A stretch of DNA of 64,000 nt from Dyella jiangningensis (GTDB lineage Bacteria; Pseudomonadota; Gammaproteobacteria; Xanthomonadales; Rhodanobacteraceae): positions 3,832,772 to 3,896,771 of the forward strand of contig CP007444.1 of assembly GCA_000632805.1 (NCBI GenBank), in the 5' to 3' direction. Of this stretch, positions 35,385 to 43,149 are shown one piece after another (the stretch's first letter is position 1; each line of letters starts with the position of its first letter). The notes under the pieces are model-generated. The model was given only the letters and a program-made list of their open reading frames with translations, had not been told where the DNA came from and did not search any database. A program made the position numbers and the translations under genes.

Positions 35385-36452
35385 TCACATCGCCGGCGGC
35401 AGCGTCTCCAGATCCCAGCGCGGAAACACCTGCACCGATTCGTCCTGGTGCTGCCCATGCGCGAGGCGGATGGCACCGGCCAGCGCAATCATCGCGCCGT
35501 TGTCGGTGCAGAACGCCAGGCGCGGGAAATACGCCTTGAAGCCGTCCTTTTCCCCCGCCGCGGCCAATTCTGCACGCAGGCGCTTGTTGGCGCCGACGCC
35601 TCCGGCGATCACCAGGCGTTTGGCGCCGGCGGCCTGCAGCGCGCGGCGGCATTTGATGATCATGGTGTCGACGATCGCTTCTTCGAAGGCGCGGGCGATG
35701 TCGGCGCGGGTCTGCTCGCTCTGGTCCGACTGCTGCCAGGCCAGCAGCACCTGGGTCTTCAGCCCCGAGAAGCTGAAATCCAGGCCGGGACGGTCGGTCA
35801 TCGGGCGCGAGAAGCGGAATATGCCGGGGCGCCCCTGTTCGGCCAGCTTCGCCAGCGCGGGGCCGCCGGGGTACGGCAGGCCCATCAGCTTGGCAGTCTT
35901 GTCGAAGGCTTCGCCGGCCGCATCGTCCAGGGTGTCACCCAGGATGCGGTACTCGCCGATGCCCTTCACTTCCACCAGCATCGAATGGCCGCCGGAGACC
36001 AGCAGGGCCACAAACGGCGGCTCCGGCGGGTCTTCTTCCAGCAGAGGCGCCAGCAGGTGGCCCTCCATGTGGTGCACGCCAATGGCCGGCACGCCCAGCG
36101 CCCAGGCCATGGCCCGAGCGGCCGAGGCGCCCACCAGCAGGGCCCCGACGAGACCCGGACCGGCCGTATAGGCCACGCCGCCCAGATCGGCCGGGGTCAG
36201 GCCCGCCTGGGCCAGCGCCTCGCGCACCAGCGGCAGCAGCTTGCGCACGTGATCGCGGCTGGCCAGCTCCGGCACGACCCCGCCGTACTCGGCGTGAAGC
36301 TTGATCTGGCTGTAGAGGGCGTGTGAAAGCAGGCCCTCGCCAGGCGCCTCGGGGTGCCAGCGCAGCAGGGCTACGCCGGTCTCGTCACAGGAGGTTTCGA
36401 TGCCCAGCACCGGCTTGGTCAACTGGGACTTTGAAAATGCTGTCGTTTCCAC
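35385..36452 (-). CDS. tsaD: tRNA N6-adenosine threonylcarbamoyltransferase
   Basis: Essential tRNA-modification enzyme, 355 residues, that attaches threonylcarbamoyl to A37 of ANN-decoding tRNAs together with TsaB/E/C. The ASKHA fold shows [14 protein letters not shown] at 17-31, the metal ligands H128 and H132 in [10 protein letters not shown], the SGGHSML loop and the [10 protein letters not shown] segment. The start is unsure: GTG at 36452 gives this length, while a TTG or GTG ten to fourteen codons later would give the usual N-terminus. The 36452 start lies inside the rpsU promoter, making a shorter start plausible. Divergent from rpsU. Confidence 0.92.
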   Translation of the reverse strand: METTAFSKSQLTKPVLGIETSCDETGVALLRWHPEAPGEGLLSHALYSQIKLHAEYGGVVPELASRDHVRKLLPLVREALAQAGLTPADLGGVAYTAGPGLVGALLVGASAARAMAWALGVPAIGVHHMEGHLLAPLLEEDPPEPPFVALLVSGGHSMLVEVKGIGEYRILGDTLDDAAGEAFDKTAKLMGLPYPGGPALAKLAEQGRPGIFRFSRPMTDRPGLDFSFSGLKTQVLLAWQQSDQSEQTRADIARAFEEAIVDTMIIKCRRALQAAGAKRLVIAGGVGANKRLRAELAAAGEKDGFKAYFPRLAFCTDNGAMIALAGAIRLAHGQHQDESVQVFPRWDLETLPPAM

Positions 36453-36460
36453 GGTATACT
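36431..36460 (+). promoter_or_regulatory. rpsU promoter
   Basis: TTGAAA (36431-36436) and TATACT (36455-36460) separated by 18 bases form a good sigma70 promoter. The predicted transcript starts near 36467, about 55 nt before the rpsU ATG. The -35 element lies inside the 5' end of the divergent tsaD reading frame. Confidence 0.8.
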
Positions 36461-36521
36461 TCGCGGCTCACCGTATGCCTACGGCCCGTCAAGGCGGGTC
36501 AGTCTAACATTTGGAGTCTCC

Positions 36522-36737
36522 ATGCCCAGCGTAAAAGTCCGCGAGAACGAGCCGTTCGAGCTTGCCCTCCGTCGCTTCAAGCGCACCTGCGAAAAGGCCG
36601 GCATCCTGGCCGAAACCCGCAAGCGCGAGTTCTACGAAAAGCCGACCCAGGAGCGTAAGCGCAAGCGTGCAGCCGCGGTGAAGCGTCACCTGCGCCGCCT
36701 CTCGCGCGACACCTCGCGTCGTACGCGCCTGTACTGA
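36522..36737 (+). CDS. rpsU: 30S ribosomal protein S21
   Basis: Small basic ribosomal protein of 71 residues with the complete S21 sequence pattern ([20 protein letters not shown], then the Lys/Arg-rich tail ending RTRLY). Ribosome binding site TTGGAG eight bases before the ATG. In many gammaproteobacteria rpsU heads the rpsU-dnaG-rpoD operon; here it is followed by yqeY and other genes before dnaG. Confidence 0.97.
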   Translation: MPSVKVRENEPFELALRRFKRTCEKAGILAETRKREFYEKPTQERKRKRAAAVKRHLRRLSRDTSRRTRLY

Positions 36738-36853
36738 GCCCTCCCGTCCGCCCTGCGGACGACCTTGAGGCTCTCGGCGTTTTCCGCGCCGACCAGGTAG
36801 CTTGGCAGCTGGCGCGTCCATTCGCTGCCGCTGACTTTGTAGACCTACACTAG

Positions 36854-36880
36854 CCGGCGTTGCCCAGAGCAACGCCGGCT
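36854..36880 (+). terminator. Terminator-like hairpin after rpsU
   Basis: Perfect 11-bp stem GCCGGCGTTGC / GCAACGCCGGC with loop CCAGA, followed by TTTGTGTGTTT. It sits between rpsU and yqeY and could attenuate read-through, giving more rpsU than yqeY. Confidence 0.7.
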
Positions 36881-36904
36881 TTGTGTGTTTCCGAGGATAA
36901 GACC

Positions 36905-37351
36905 ATGACGCTCAAGCAGCAGCTCACCGAAGACATGAAGACCGCCATGCGTGGCGGCGACAAGGACCGCCTCGGCGTGATCCGCCTGATCCTGGCCGCG
37001 GTCAAGCAGCGCGAAGTGGACGAGCGCATCGAACTGGATGACGTCCAGACGCTGGCCGTGCTGGAGAAGATGGTCAAGCAGCGCAAGGATTCGATCAGCC
37101 AGTACGAGGCTGCCAATCGCCAGGACCTGGCCGACGTGGAACGCGCCGAAATGCGGGTGATCGAGACCTACCTGCCGGCCAAGCTCGGCGACGAGGAAAT
37201 CGATGCGCTGATCACCGCCGCCATCGCCGAGACGGGCGCCAGCTCTCCGCGCGACATGGGCAAGGTGGTGGCCGCGGTGAAGGAAAAGGCCGCCGGCCGC
37301 GCCGACATGGGCGTGGTATCCGGCCGCATCAAGACGCGCCTCGCCGGCTGA
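36905..37351 (+). CDS. GatB/YqeY domain protein
   Basis: Cytosolic protein of 148 residues of the YqeY family, which resembles the C-terminal tRNA-binding domain of the GatB amidotransferase subunit; the stand-alone form has no established role. It begins MTLKQQLTEDMKTAMRGGDK and has ETYLPAKLGDEEI and the terminal GVVSGRIKTRL. Commonly found between rpsU and dnaG. Start ATG 36905, with a weak GAGGAT site. Confidence 0.92.
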   Translation: MTLKQQLTEDMKTAMRGGDKDRLGVIRLILAAVKQREVDERIELDDVQTLAVLEKMVKQRKDSISQYEAANRQDLADVERAEMRVIETYLPAKLGDEEIDALITAAIAETGASSPRDMGKVVAAVKEKAAGRADMGVVSGRIKTRLAG

Positions 37352-37405
37352 ACACGCCGTCTTCACAAAGCTGTCGCGCCGCCAAGGCGCGGCTGTCTCA
37401 AAGGT

Positions 37406-37503
37406 GAGCGGGCAACCCGCTCTCCACAACATACGAAGGGTTTTGCTGCAAGCCTTTCACGGACCGCTCCCTACAACCGTTGATGACCAGTCAGCGACTG
37501 GTC
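37406..37503. other. Two hairpins before the DUF1328 gene
   Basis: GAGCGGG-CAA-CCCGCTC (37406-37422) and GACCAGT-CAGCG-ACTGGTC (37485-37503) lie in the 178 nt ahead of the DUF1328 gene. The second ends 27 nt before its ATG and could be a terminator or a leader element. Confidence 0.45.
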
Positions 37504-37529
37504 TCTTTCAACGATAAAGGGAGCGACTC

Positions 37530-37700
37530 ATGCTCAAGTGGGCCATTATTTTCGCCATCGTCTCGCTGGTCACAGGCTGGCTGGGTTTCGGCGCGGTTTC
37601 TGGTGTCACCGGCACCATCGCCAAGGTCCTGTTTGCGATCTTCGTCATTCTGTTCCTGCTGGCATTGCTGGCGCTGACCGGCATCTTCCACGCGGTGTAG
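37530..37700 (+). CDS. DUF1328-family small membrane protein (YtjA-like)
   Basis: Hydrophobic protein of 56 residues, two membrane helices (about 4-23 and 29-50) around a Gly-rich turn (GFGAVSGVTGTI). It matches the DUF1328/YtjA family of short inner-membrane proteins, often induced by stress, without a biochemical function. AAAGGGAG stands about seven bases before the ATG. It runs toward the convergent GNAT gene, whose stop is seven bases away. Confidence 0.85.
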   Translation: MLKWAIIFAIVSLVTGWLGFGAVSGVTGTIAKVLFAIFVILFLLALLALTGIFHAV

Positions 37701-37706
37701 CGGCGC

Positions 37707-38363
37707 TCAGTCGAGTACGCGCTCCATGCGCCGGTGATCGGCCACGCGACCGCTTTCGTTCGCCAGATGCGATTTGCGTTCGCCCGTGACCCGAAAGCCG
37801 GCGCGCTGGTACAGCGCTTCCGCGCGCGGGTTGCTGGCCGCGACGTCGAGGGTGATACGTCGCCGGCCGGCATCCCGCGCCTTTCCGATCAGATGATCGA
37901 TCAATGCGCGCCCCACCCCTCGCCCGCGCAGTTCGGGCCGCACCGCCAGATGCGCCAGGTAGTGCATATCGCCCTCGGGGGGCCGGATCACCGACTCCAC
38001 GCGTAGCCCGCGAGCGATCACGCCAAGGCCGCCGCGCAGTCCGTAATGACCGATGATCTGCCTGGCGGCGGCCAGGGTGAACGGCCACTTCGCCTCGCCG
38101 CCATAGCCCGCACCCACGGCGACCACGCGATCATCGAGCACACCCACCCAGTGGTTGCGCCAGCCGAATTCACCCGCGCCATCGACAAAGCAGTGCCGCA
38201 GGAATCCCTGCGCATCGCCGCCTTCGCGGGTCATGAACACGTAGTCGAATGCGTCCGGGCCGGAGCTGTAGATCAACGGCACCGCGACATCGGCATCGCC
38301 CGGCGTGGCCGGACGAAAACGCACCTGCAGGCCAGACCGGGCCATACCCGCTGGATCCCCCAT
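37707..38363 (-). CDS. GNAT family N-acetyltransferase
   Basis: Acetyl-CoA-dependent transferase of 218 residues. The GNAT core is plain: LAVRPELRGRGVGRALIDHLIGKARDAG is the acetyl-CoA motif A and NPRAEALYQRAGFRVTGE is motif B. The N-terminal half resembles a family with a YIPL-like start (FRPATPGDADVAVPLIY). The target is unknown. ATG at 38363 is followed six codons later by a second candidate. On the opposite strand to dnaG, its presence breaks the rpsU-dnaG block. Confidence 0.87.
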   Translation of the reverse strand: MGDPAGMARSGLQVRFRPATPGDADVAVPLIYSSGPDAFDYVFMTREGGDAQGFLRHCFVDGAGEFGWRNHWVGVLDDRVVAVGAGYGGEAKWPFTLAAARQIIGHYGLRGGLGVIARGLRVESVIRPPEGDMHYLAHLAVRPELRGRGVGRALIDHLIGKARDAGRRRITLDVAASNPRAEALYQRAGFRVTGERKSHLANESGRVADHRRMERVLD

Positions 38364-38501
38364 TTCGCACCCCGAGCGAAACCCTTTTCCGCAGCATAGG
38401 CCAGCATCCCGGGCCCGCGCAGAGGGAGTGTCGGCCGCCGTGGGGGTCGCATCGGCCAGATGCATGTTCCCGAGCACAACACCCTCTAAACTAGCGGTCT
38501 T

Positions 38502-40292
38502 ATGCGCGGACGTATTCCGGACAGTTTCATCGACGAATTGCTTGCCCGCGTCGACATCGTCGATGTGATCGAGCGGCGCGTGCCGTTGAAAAAGGCCGGT
38601 CGCGAGTGGACGGCCTGCTGCCCGTTCCATAACGAACGCTCGCCGTCGTTCTACGTGAGCCCGGCCAAGCAGTTCTTCCATTGCTTCGGCTGCGGCGCGC
38701 ACGGCAGCGCGGTGAAGTTCCTGATGGACTACGAGCGTCTGGAGTTTCCGGACGCCGTGGAAGAACTGGCTCAATCCGTCGGCCTGAAGGTACCGCGCGA
38801 GGGCGGCGACGATCGCGCGCCGCGCGAGGACAAGACCGATCTCTACACCCTGCTCGACGACGCCGCACGCTGGTATCAGAACGAACTGCCCAAGAGCGAC
38901 GAAGCAAAGGCGTACTGCAAGAAGCGCGGCTTGGATGCGCAGACCATCGAACGCTTCCGCATCGGCTGGGCGCCCGCCGGCTTCGACGGCGTGATCAAGG
39001 CGCTGGGCGGCAACGACAAACGCATGCACCTGCTCAACGAAGCGGGCATGGTCGCGAGCAACGAGCGTGGCAACCGCTACGACCGCTTCCGCGAACGGCT
39101 GATGTTTCCCATCCTCGACCGCCGCGGCCGCGTAATCGCCTTTGGCGGGCGCATCATTTCCAGCGCGCCTCCTGCGCGGGAAGGTCAAGAAGCGGGCATC
39201 CCTGCCCGCACTCCTCAAAAAGAACCGGGGCCGAAGTACCTCAACTCGCCGGAAACACCGCTGTTCCACAAGGGACGCGAGCTGTTCGCGCTGTGGCAGG
39301 TGAAGCAGGCGAACCCCAACCTCGCGCGCATCGTGGTGGTCGAGGGCTACATGGACGTCATCGCCATGCACCAGGCGGGCCTGCCGATCGCGGTCGCGAC
39401 GCTGGGCACGGCGACCACGCCGGAGCACACCGAGGTGCTGTTCCGCGCCGCACCCGACGTGGTGTTCTGCTTCGACGGCGATCGCGCGGGTCGCGCCGCC
39501 GCATGGAAGGCGCTGGAGTCGGCCCTGCCGCGGCTGCGCGATGGCCGCCAGGCGTACTTCCTGTTCCTGCCCGACGGCGAAGACCCGGATACCCTGATCC
39601 GCAAGGAAGGCAAGGAAGGTTTCGAAAAGCGCCTGAAGGAAGCGACGCCGCTGTCGTCCTACTTTTTTGGCGAACTCGCGCACGACGTCGATACAGCGAG
39701 CCTCGACGGCCGCGCGCGACTGGCCGAACGCGCGCGCCCGCTGATCGCTCGCCTCCCCGACGGCGCGTTCCGCGACCTGATGGCGCAGGAGCTGGAGAAG
39801 CGCACCGGTGCGCGCGCGGTGCTGGAAGCTGACCCGTCGGCGCGACGCACCGTGCAGCGACCCATCGTGGTGCAGCGCTCGCTGGTGCGCAGTGCGATTG
39901 CGCTGTTGCTGGCGCAACCCGGCGTCGCCGACGAAGTGCAGCGCCCGTACGGCTTCCTGCGCATGGACAAGCCCGGCGTGGAATTACTGGCCGAGCTGAT
40001 CGACCTGGCGCGCTCGCGCCCCGGCATCAACCCGGCCATGCTGGTGGAACATTTCGCCGAGCGTCCCGAATACCCCGCCCTGCAGAAACTGATGGCAGCC
40101 ATGGTGGTGGGCGAGCCGGAAAGCCAGCGCGCGGAATTCTTCGATGCGCTGGCGCGCATGGAGGAACAGGCCATCGTCCAGCGGCGCGACTGGCTCACCG
40201 CCAAGAGTCGCGAGGGCACGCTGGACAACGCCGAGAAGACCGAGCTGCGCGAGCTGCTGGCGGCGCGCGTGGCGCCGGTGAAGGCGCAGTGA
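38502..40292 (+). CDS. dnaG: DNA primase
   Basis: Primase of 596 residues that makes RNA primers on the lagging strand. The CHC2 zinc ribbon has C40, H43, C61 and C64 (CCPFHNERSPSF and FFHCFGCG); the TOPRIM core follows with VVVEGYMDVIA (catalytic Glu) and FCFDGDRAG (acidic pair); the C-terminal DnaB-binding domain is present. Relative to E. coli DnaG, about 20 extra residues lie between GGRI (218) and PKYLNSPET (244). They are encoded by a segment containing the perfect palindrome GCGGGCA-TCCC-TGCCCGC (39192-39209), which looks like an in-frame repeat insertion. The function should be preserved as both flanks are normal. Confidence 0.96.
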   Translation: MRGRIPDSFIDELLARVDIVDVIERRVPLKKAGREWTACCPFHNERSPSFYVSPAKQFFHCFGCGAHGSAVKFLMDYERLEFPDAVEELAQSVGLKVPREGGDDRAPREDKTDLYTLLDDAARWYQNELPKSDEAKAYCKKRGLDAQTIERFRIGWAPAGFDGVIKALGGNDKRMHLLNEAGMVASNERGNRYDRFRERLMFPILDRRGRVIAFGGRIISSAPPAREGQEAGIPARTPQKEPGPKYLNSPETPLFHKGRELFALWQVKQANPNLARIVVVEGYMDVIAMHQAGLPIAVATLGTATTPEHTEVLFRAAPDVVFCFDGDRAGRAAAWKALESALPRLRDGRQAYFLFLPDGEDPDTLIRKEGKEGFEKRLKEATPLSSYFFGELAHDVDTASLDGRARLAERARPLIARLPDGAFRDLMAQELEKRTGARAVLEADPSARRTVQRPIVVQRSLVRSAIALLLAQPGVADEVQRPYGFLRMDKPGVELLAELIDLARSRPGINPAMLVEHFAERPEYPALQKLMAAMVVGEPESQRAEFFDALARMEEQAIVQRRDWLTAKSREGTLDNAEKTELRELLAARVAPVKAQ

Positions 40293-40519
40293 TCGGGCCG
40301 TCCAGCGTGCGTCATGAGTCCGCCGGAGCCGCGACCATACGCCCGGCCATGAGCCAAAGAACAGCCTCCTAACTTGCCGGACCGCAAGATGTGCACCCCG
40401 ATGTCCTCCATGGGAAGGAGCGGCAGCGTCCGTGCGGTGCCGCAAGCGTGCTGACGCCCTCCTATGGGATCATCGAACCTTACTTGTAGGCATGGGTGCT
40501 TGCCCGGGCATGGATGTAG
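40293..40519. other. Structured intergenic region before the DedA gene
   Basis: No gene is evident in these 227 nt. Short stems occur (CTTGC-CGGACC-GCAAG; CGGCA...TGCCG) together with two copies of a CCTCC(T)ATGGGA-like block. It does not match the 4.5S, 6S, RNase P or common riboswitch signatures I know. Confidence 0.3.
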
Positions 40520-41146
40520 ATGGAACTGCTTGAACGACTGGTGACCCTGTTCGCCGAAAACGGCTACCTCGCGGTATTCATCGCGTTGTTGCTGTGCGGC
40601 GCGGGTGCGCCGCTGCCCGAGGACATCACCCTGGTTGCTGGCGGCGTCATCACCGGCCTTGGCTACGGCAACGTACACATCATGTTCGGCGTGGGCATGG
40701 CGGGCGTGCTGGTGGGCGACGCGGGCATGTTCCTGCTGGGCCATCACTACGGCGCGCGGATTCGCCAATGGCGCCTCGTGGCGCGCGTGCTGACGCCGGA
40801 GCGCTACGCCAAGGTGCAGGAGAAGTTCGAGCGCTACGGCAACCGCCTGATGTTCATCGCACGCTTCCTGCCTGGCATGCGCACGGCTGTGTTCATCACC
40901 GCCGGCTCCACGCATCGCGTATCGTTCCTGCGCTTCTTCCTGCTCGACGGTAGCGCCGCACTCATCAGCGTGCCGATCTGGGTCTATCTCGGCTACTTCG
41001 GCGCCAACAACCACGAGTGGCTGGCCATGTGGATCCGCCGCGGGCAGAACGGCCTGTGGCTGTTCGGCGGCGCGGTGGTGCTGGTGGTGCTGCTGCTGTG
41101 GTGGCGGCACAAGCGCCGGGTCGCGTGCGAATCGGGAACGCGCTGA
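40520..41146 (+). CDS. DedA family membrane protein
   Basis: Inner-membrane protein of 208 residues in the DedA/SNARE-associated family, several of which flip undecaprenyl phosphate or phosphatidylethanolamine. Landmarks are the re-entrant PLPEDITLVAGG with its membrane Glu, and FIARFLPGMRTAVFITAG with the conserved Arg, then four to five helices. The start ATG at 40520 follows a run of short potential sites. Monocistronic, ending convergent to the Na/Pi gene. Confidence 0.9.
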   Translation: MELLERLVTLFAENGYLAVFIALLLCGAGAPLPEDITLVAGGVITGLGYGNVHIMFGVGMAGVLVGDAGMFLLGHHYGARIRQWRLVARVLTPERYAKVQEKFERYGNRLMFIARFLPGMRTAVFITAGSTHRVSFLRFFLLDGSAALISVPIWVYLGYFGANNHEWLAMWIRRGQNGLWLFGGAVVLVVLLLWWRHKRRVACESGTR

Positions 41147-41210
41147 AACCACCCTCCTTCGCCGCGCACGCAACAAAGCGTGCACGCCGCCCACCGTCAC
41201 TCCATCCCGC

Positions 41211-42860
41211 TCAGGTCGAGGCAGGCTCGCGTACCAGGCGATCCTGCAGCAGGCCGGCGCGCTCCAGCGGCAGATAGGCCAGCGCCGCGAGGTGCGAATG
41301 GATGCGCTTGAGGTCACGCACGATGCGCAGGTAGATGTCGGCACCGCCACCGCCATCACGCCGCTCGCGCAGCGCCTTGATATGCCGTTCGGACGCTTCG
41401 TTTTCCAGACGCCACAGCACCTCCTTGCGCGCCACCAGCTGCTGCGCGGCGCGCAGGTCGCCGCGCAGGAACACGGTAAGCCCCAATCGCAGGCTCTCCA
41501 TCACCTGTGCATGCATGGCAGCCAGATCCTGGATGTCCTCGGCAGTGAACTCCTGACCGTTCTGCGCCTTCTTGGCAGCAAATTCCATCAGGTTGTTCGC
41601 GGTGATGTCGCCGATGTGCTCGAGGTTGATGACGAAGGCGAGGATCTCCTGACTGCGCTCGCCGTTTTCCTCATTGAGCGCCTCGCCGCCGAGGTCGGCC
41701 AGGTAATCGCGGATCGCAACGCCCAGGCGGTCCAACCACTGGTCGGCACGGCCAATGGCGGCTGCGCTCGCGCGATCGTCCTTGCCGAAGACTTTGACCA
41801 GGCCCTGCAGCATGCCTTCCACCATGTCGGCCATGCGCATCGATTCGCGCACCGCATTGGCCAACGCGACGTTCGCCGAATCGAACGCGCCTTCGTCCAG
41901 ATATAACGGCACACCCGGATCATTCGGCTTGGGCGGCTCCGGCAGCAATCGCACCAGCAGGCGCGCCAGGCTGTCGACGGGCCCGATGAAGACCAGCGCC
42001 AGTGAAAGATTGAAAGCGGTATGGAAGTTCACCACGATGCGTGCCGGGCTGTCGCCCAGCGCGGCCAGCGCATGCGCCAACCAAGGCAACAACGGCAGGC
42101 ACGCCACGCAACCGACTGCACGCACGAGCAGGTTGCCCATGGGCAGGCGTCGCGCCACCGGCGTATGCGCTTCCATCAATGCCGGAATGGTGCTGCCCAG
42201 GTTGGCGCCCAGCACCAGGGCCAGCGCACCAGGCGCGTTCACGACACCCGCATTGGCCAGGGACACGATCAGCAACACCACCGCCACGCTCGAATGGCAG
42301 GCCCAGGTAAGCAAGGCGGCGACCACCATCGCCAACACCGGTTCACTGGCCAGACTCTGCAGGATCGCCCGCAACACCTGCGCATTTTCCACCGGCGCCA
42401 TCGCGCCGACGAGCAGATGCAGCGCAAGCAACATGAGGCCCAGGCCGATCGATACGCGACCGAGATTTTCGTAACTCACATCGTCCGTGTGGCGATAGAT
42501 CACGAAACCGATCAACACCAATACCGGCGCGACGATGGAAATGTCGAACGACATCACCTGCACAATCAGCGTCGTACCGACGTTGGCACCCAGCATCACG
42601 GACAGACCCGGCGCAAGACCAAGGAATCCGCTCGCGGCGAACGAGGTTGCCATCAATCCTGTGGCCGTGCTGCTTTGCAGGATCGCCGTAACGCACACGC
42701 CAAAGCCCAGTGCGGCCGAGCGATGGCCAAGATAGCGGCCCATCCACCGGCGCAGCGCGCTGCCATAGCCACGCAGCACGCCACTGGTAACCATGTGCGT
42801 GCCCCACAGCAGCAGGGCGACGTAACCGGCGATGTCGAGAAGAGCGAAGGTGCCTTTCAT
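41211..42860 (-). CDS. Na/Pi cotransporter family protein with PhoU-like tail
   Basis: Membrane transporter of 549 residues of the NptA/YjbB family that couples phosphate to sodium. Two inverted repeats carry the QSSTA (ILQSSTATGL) and HSSVA (WACHSSVAVV) motifs, each with a GANVGTT or GANLGST loop. The C-terminal 200 residues form a helical PhoU-like domain (DMVEGMLQGLV, HIGDITANNLMEF). It could export phosphate, as E. coli YjbB does. The 289-nt leader holds a strong hairpin at 42999-43032. It follows mgtA on the same strand. Confidence 0.9.
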   Translation of the reverse strand: MKGTFALLDIAGYVALLLWGTHMVTSGVLRGYGSALRRWMGRYLGHRSAALGFGVCVTAILQSSTATGLMATSFAASGFLGLAPGLSVMLGANVGTTLIVQVMSFDISIVAPVLVLIGFVIYRHTDDVSYENLGRVSIGLGLMLLALHLLVGAMAPVENAQVLRAILQSLASEPVLAMVVAALLTWACHSSVAVVLLIVSLANAGVVNAPGALALVLGANLGSTIPALMEAHTPVARRLPMGNLLVRAVGCVACLPLLPWLAHALAALGDSPARIVVNFHTAFNLSLALVFIGPVDSLARLLVRLLPEPPKPNDPGVPLYLDEGAFDSANVALANAVRESMRMADMVEGMLQGLVKVFGKDDRASAAAIGRADQWLDRLGVAIRDYLADLGGEALNEENGERSQEILAFVINLEHIGDITANNLMEFAAKKAQNGQEFTAEDIQDLAAMHAQVMESLRLGLTVFLRGDLRAAQQLVARKEVLWRLENEASERHIKALRERRDGGGGADIYLRIVRDLKRIHSHLAALAYLPLERAGLLQDRLVREPAST

Positions 42861-42998
42861 GGCGAACCCTCCTGGTATCGGCGCGATGCGCGAAGCATCC
42901 GCAAACTGCCTTGCGGCAGCCTTTGGTGAAGAAGCGAAGTGCCGGCTCGGGAACCTCGCGCGAAGGAAAGTCGAGAACCGTCGTCGTGGGGGGCGTCA

Positions 42999-43032
42999 GG
43001 CGGCAGCCCCGTGAAAACCGGGAGCTACCGCC
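42999..43032 (-). other. Hairpin in the leader of the Na/Pi cotransporter gene
   Basis: Two nested stems: GGCGGCAGC (42999-43007) with GCTACCGCC (43024-43032), one wobble, and inside them CCCG with CGGG. It lies about 140 nt before the start codon. Confidence 0.4.
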
Positions 43033-43115
43033 ATGTCGATGACGGCGTGGCGCCATCGCGATACGCCATCATCCGGGCGGCACCGGCTTTCGAGCAGACG
43101 ATGATCTCACGATGA

Positions 43116-43141
43116 GCGGCGGACGTATCGACGTCCGCCGC
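43116..43141 (-). terminator. Terminator-like hairpin after mgtA
   Basis: Perfect 11-bp stem GCGGCGGACGT / ACGTCCGCCGC with an ATCG loop, nine bases past the mgtA stop. No T run follows, so it may instead protect the 3' end. Confidence 0.6.
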
Positions 43142-43149
43142 CCCTGCCC

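Noticed and set aside
37707..39917. Minus-strand frame running from the GNAT gene through most of dnaG
   Set aside because: Only the last 218 codons (after 38363) encode a recognisable protein; the rest is antisense to dnaG.
40293..40519. 4.5S, 6S or RNase P RNA gene
   Set aside because: Conserved cores (for example GGAAGGAAGCAGC of 4.5S RNA) are absent.
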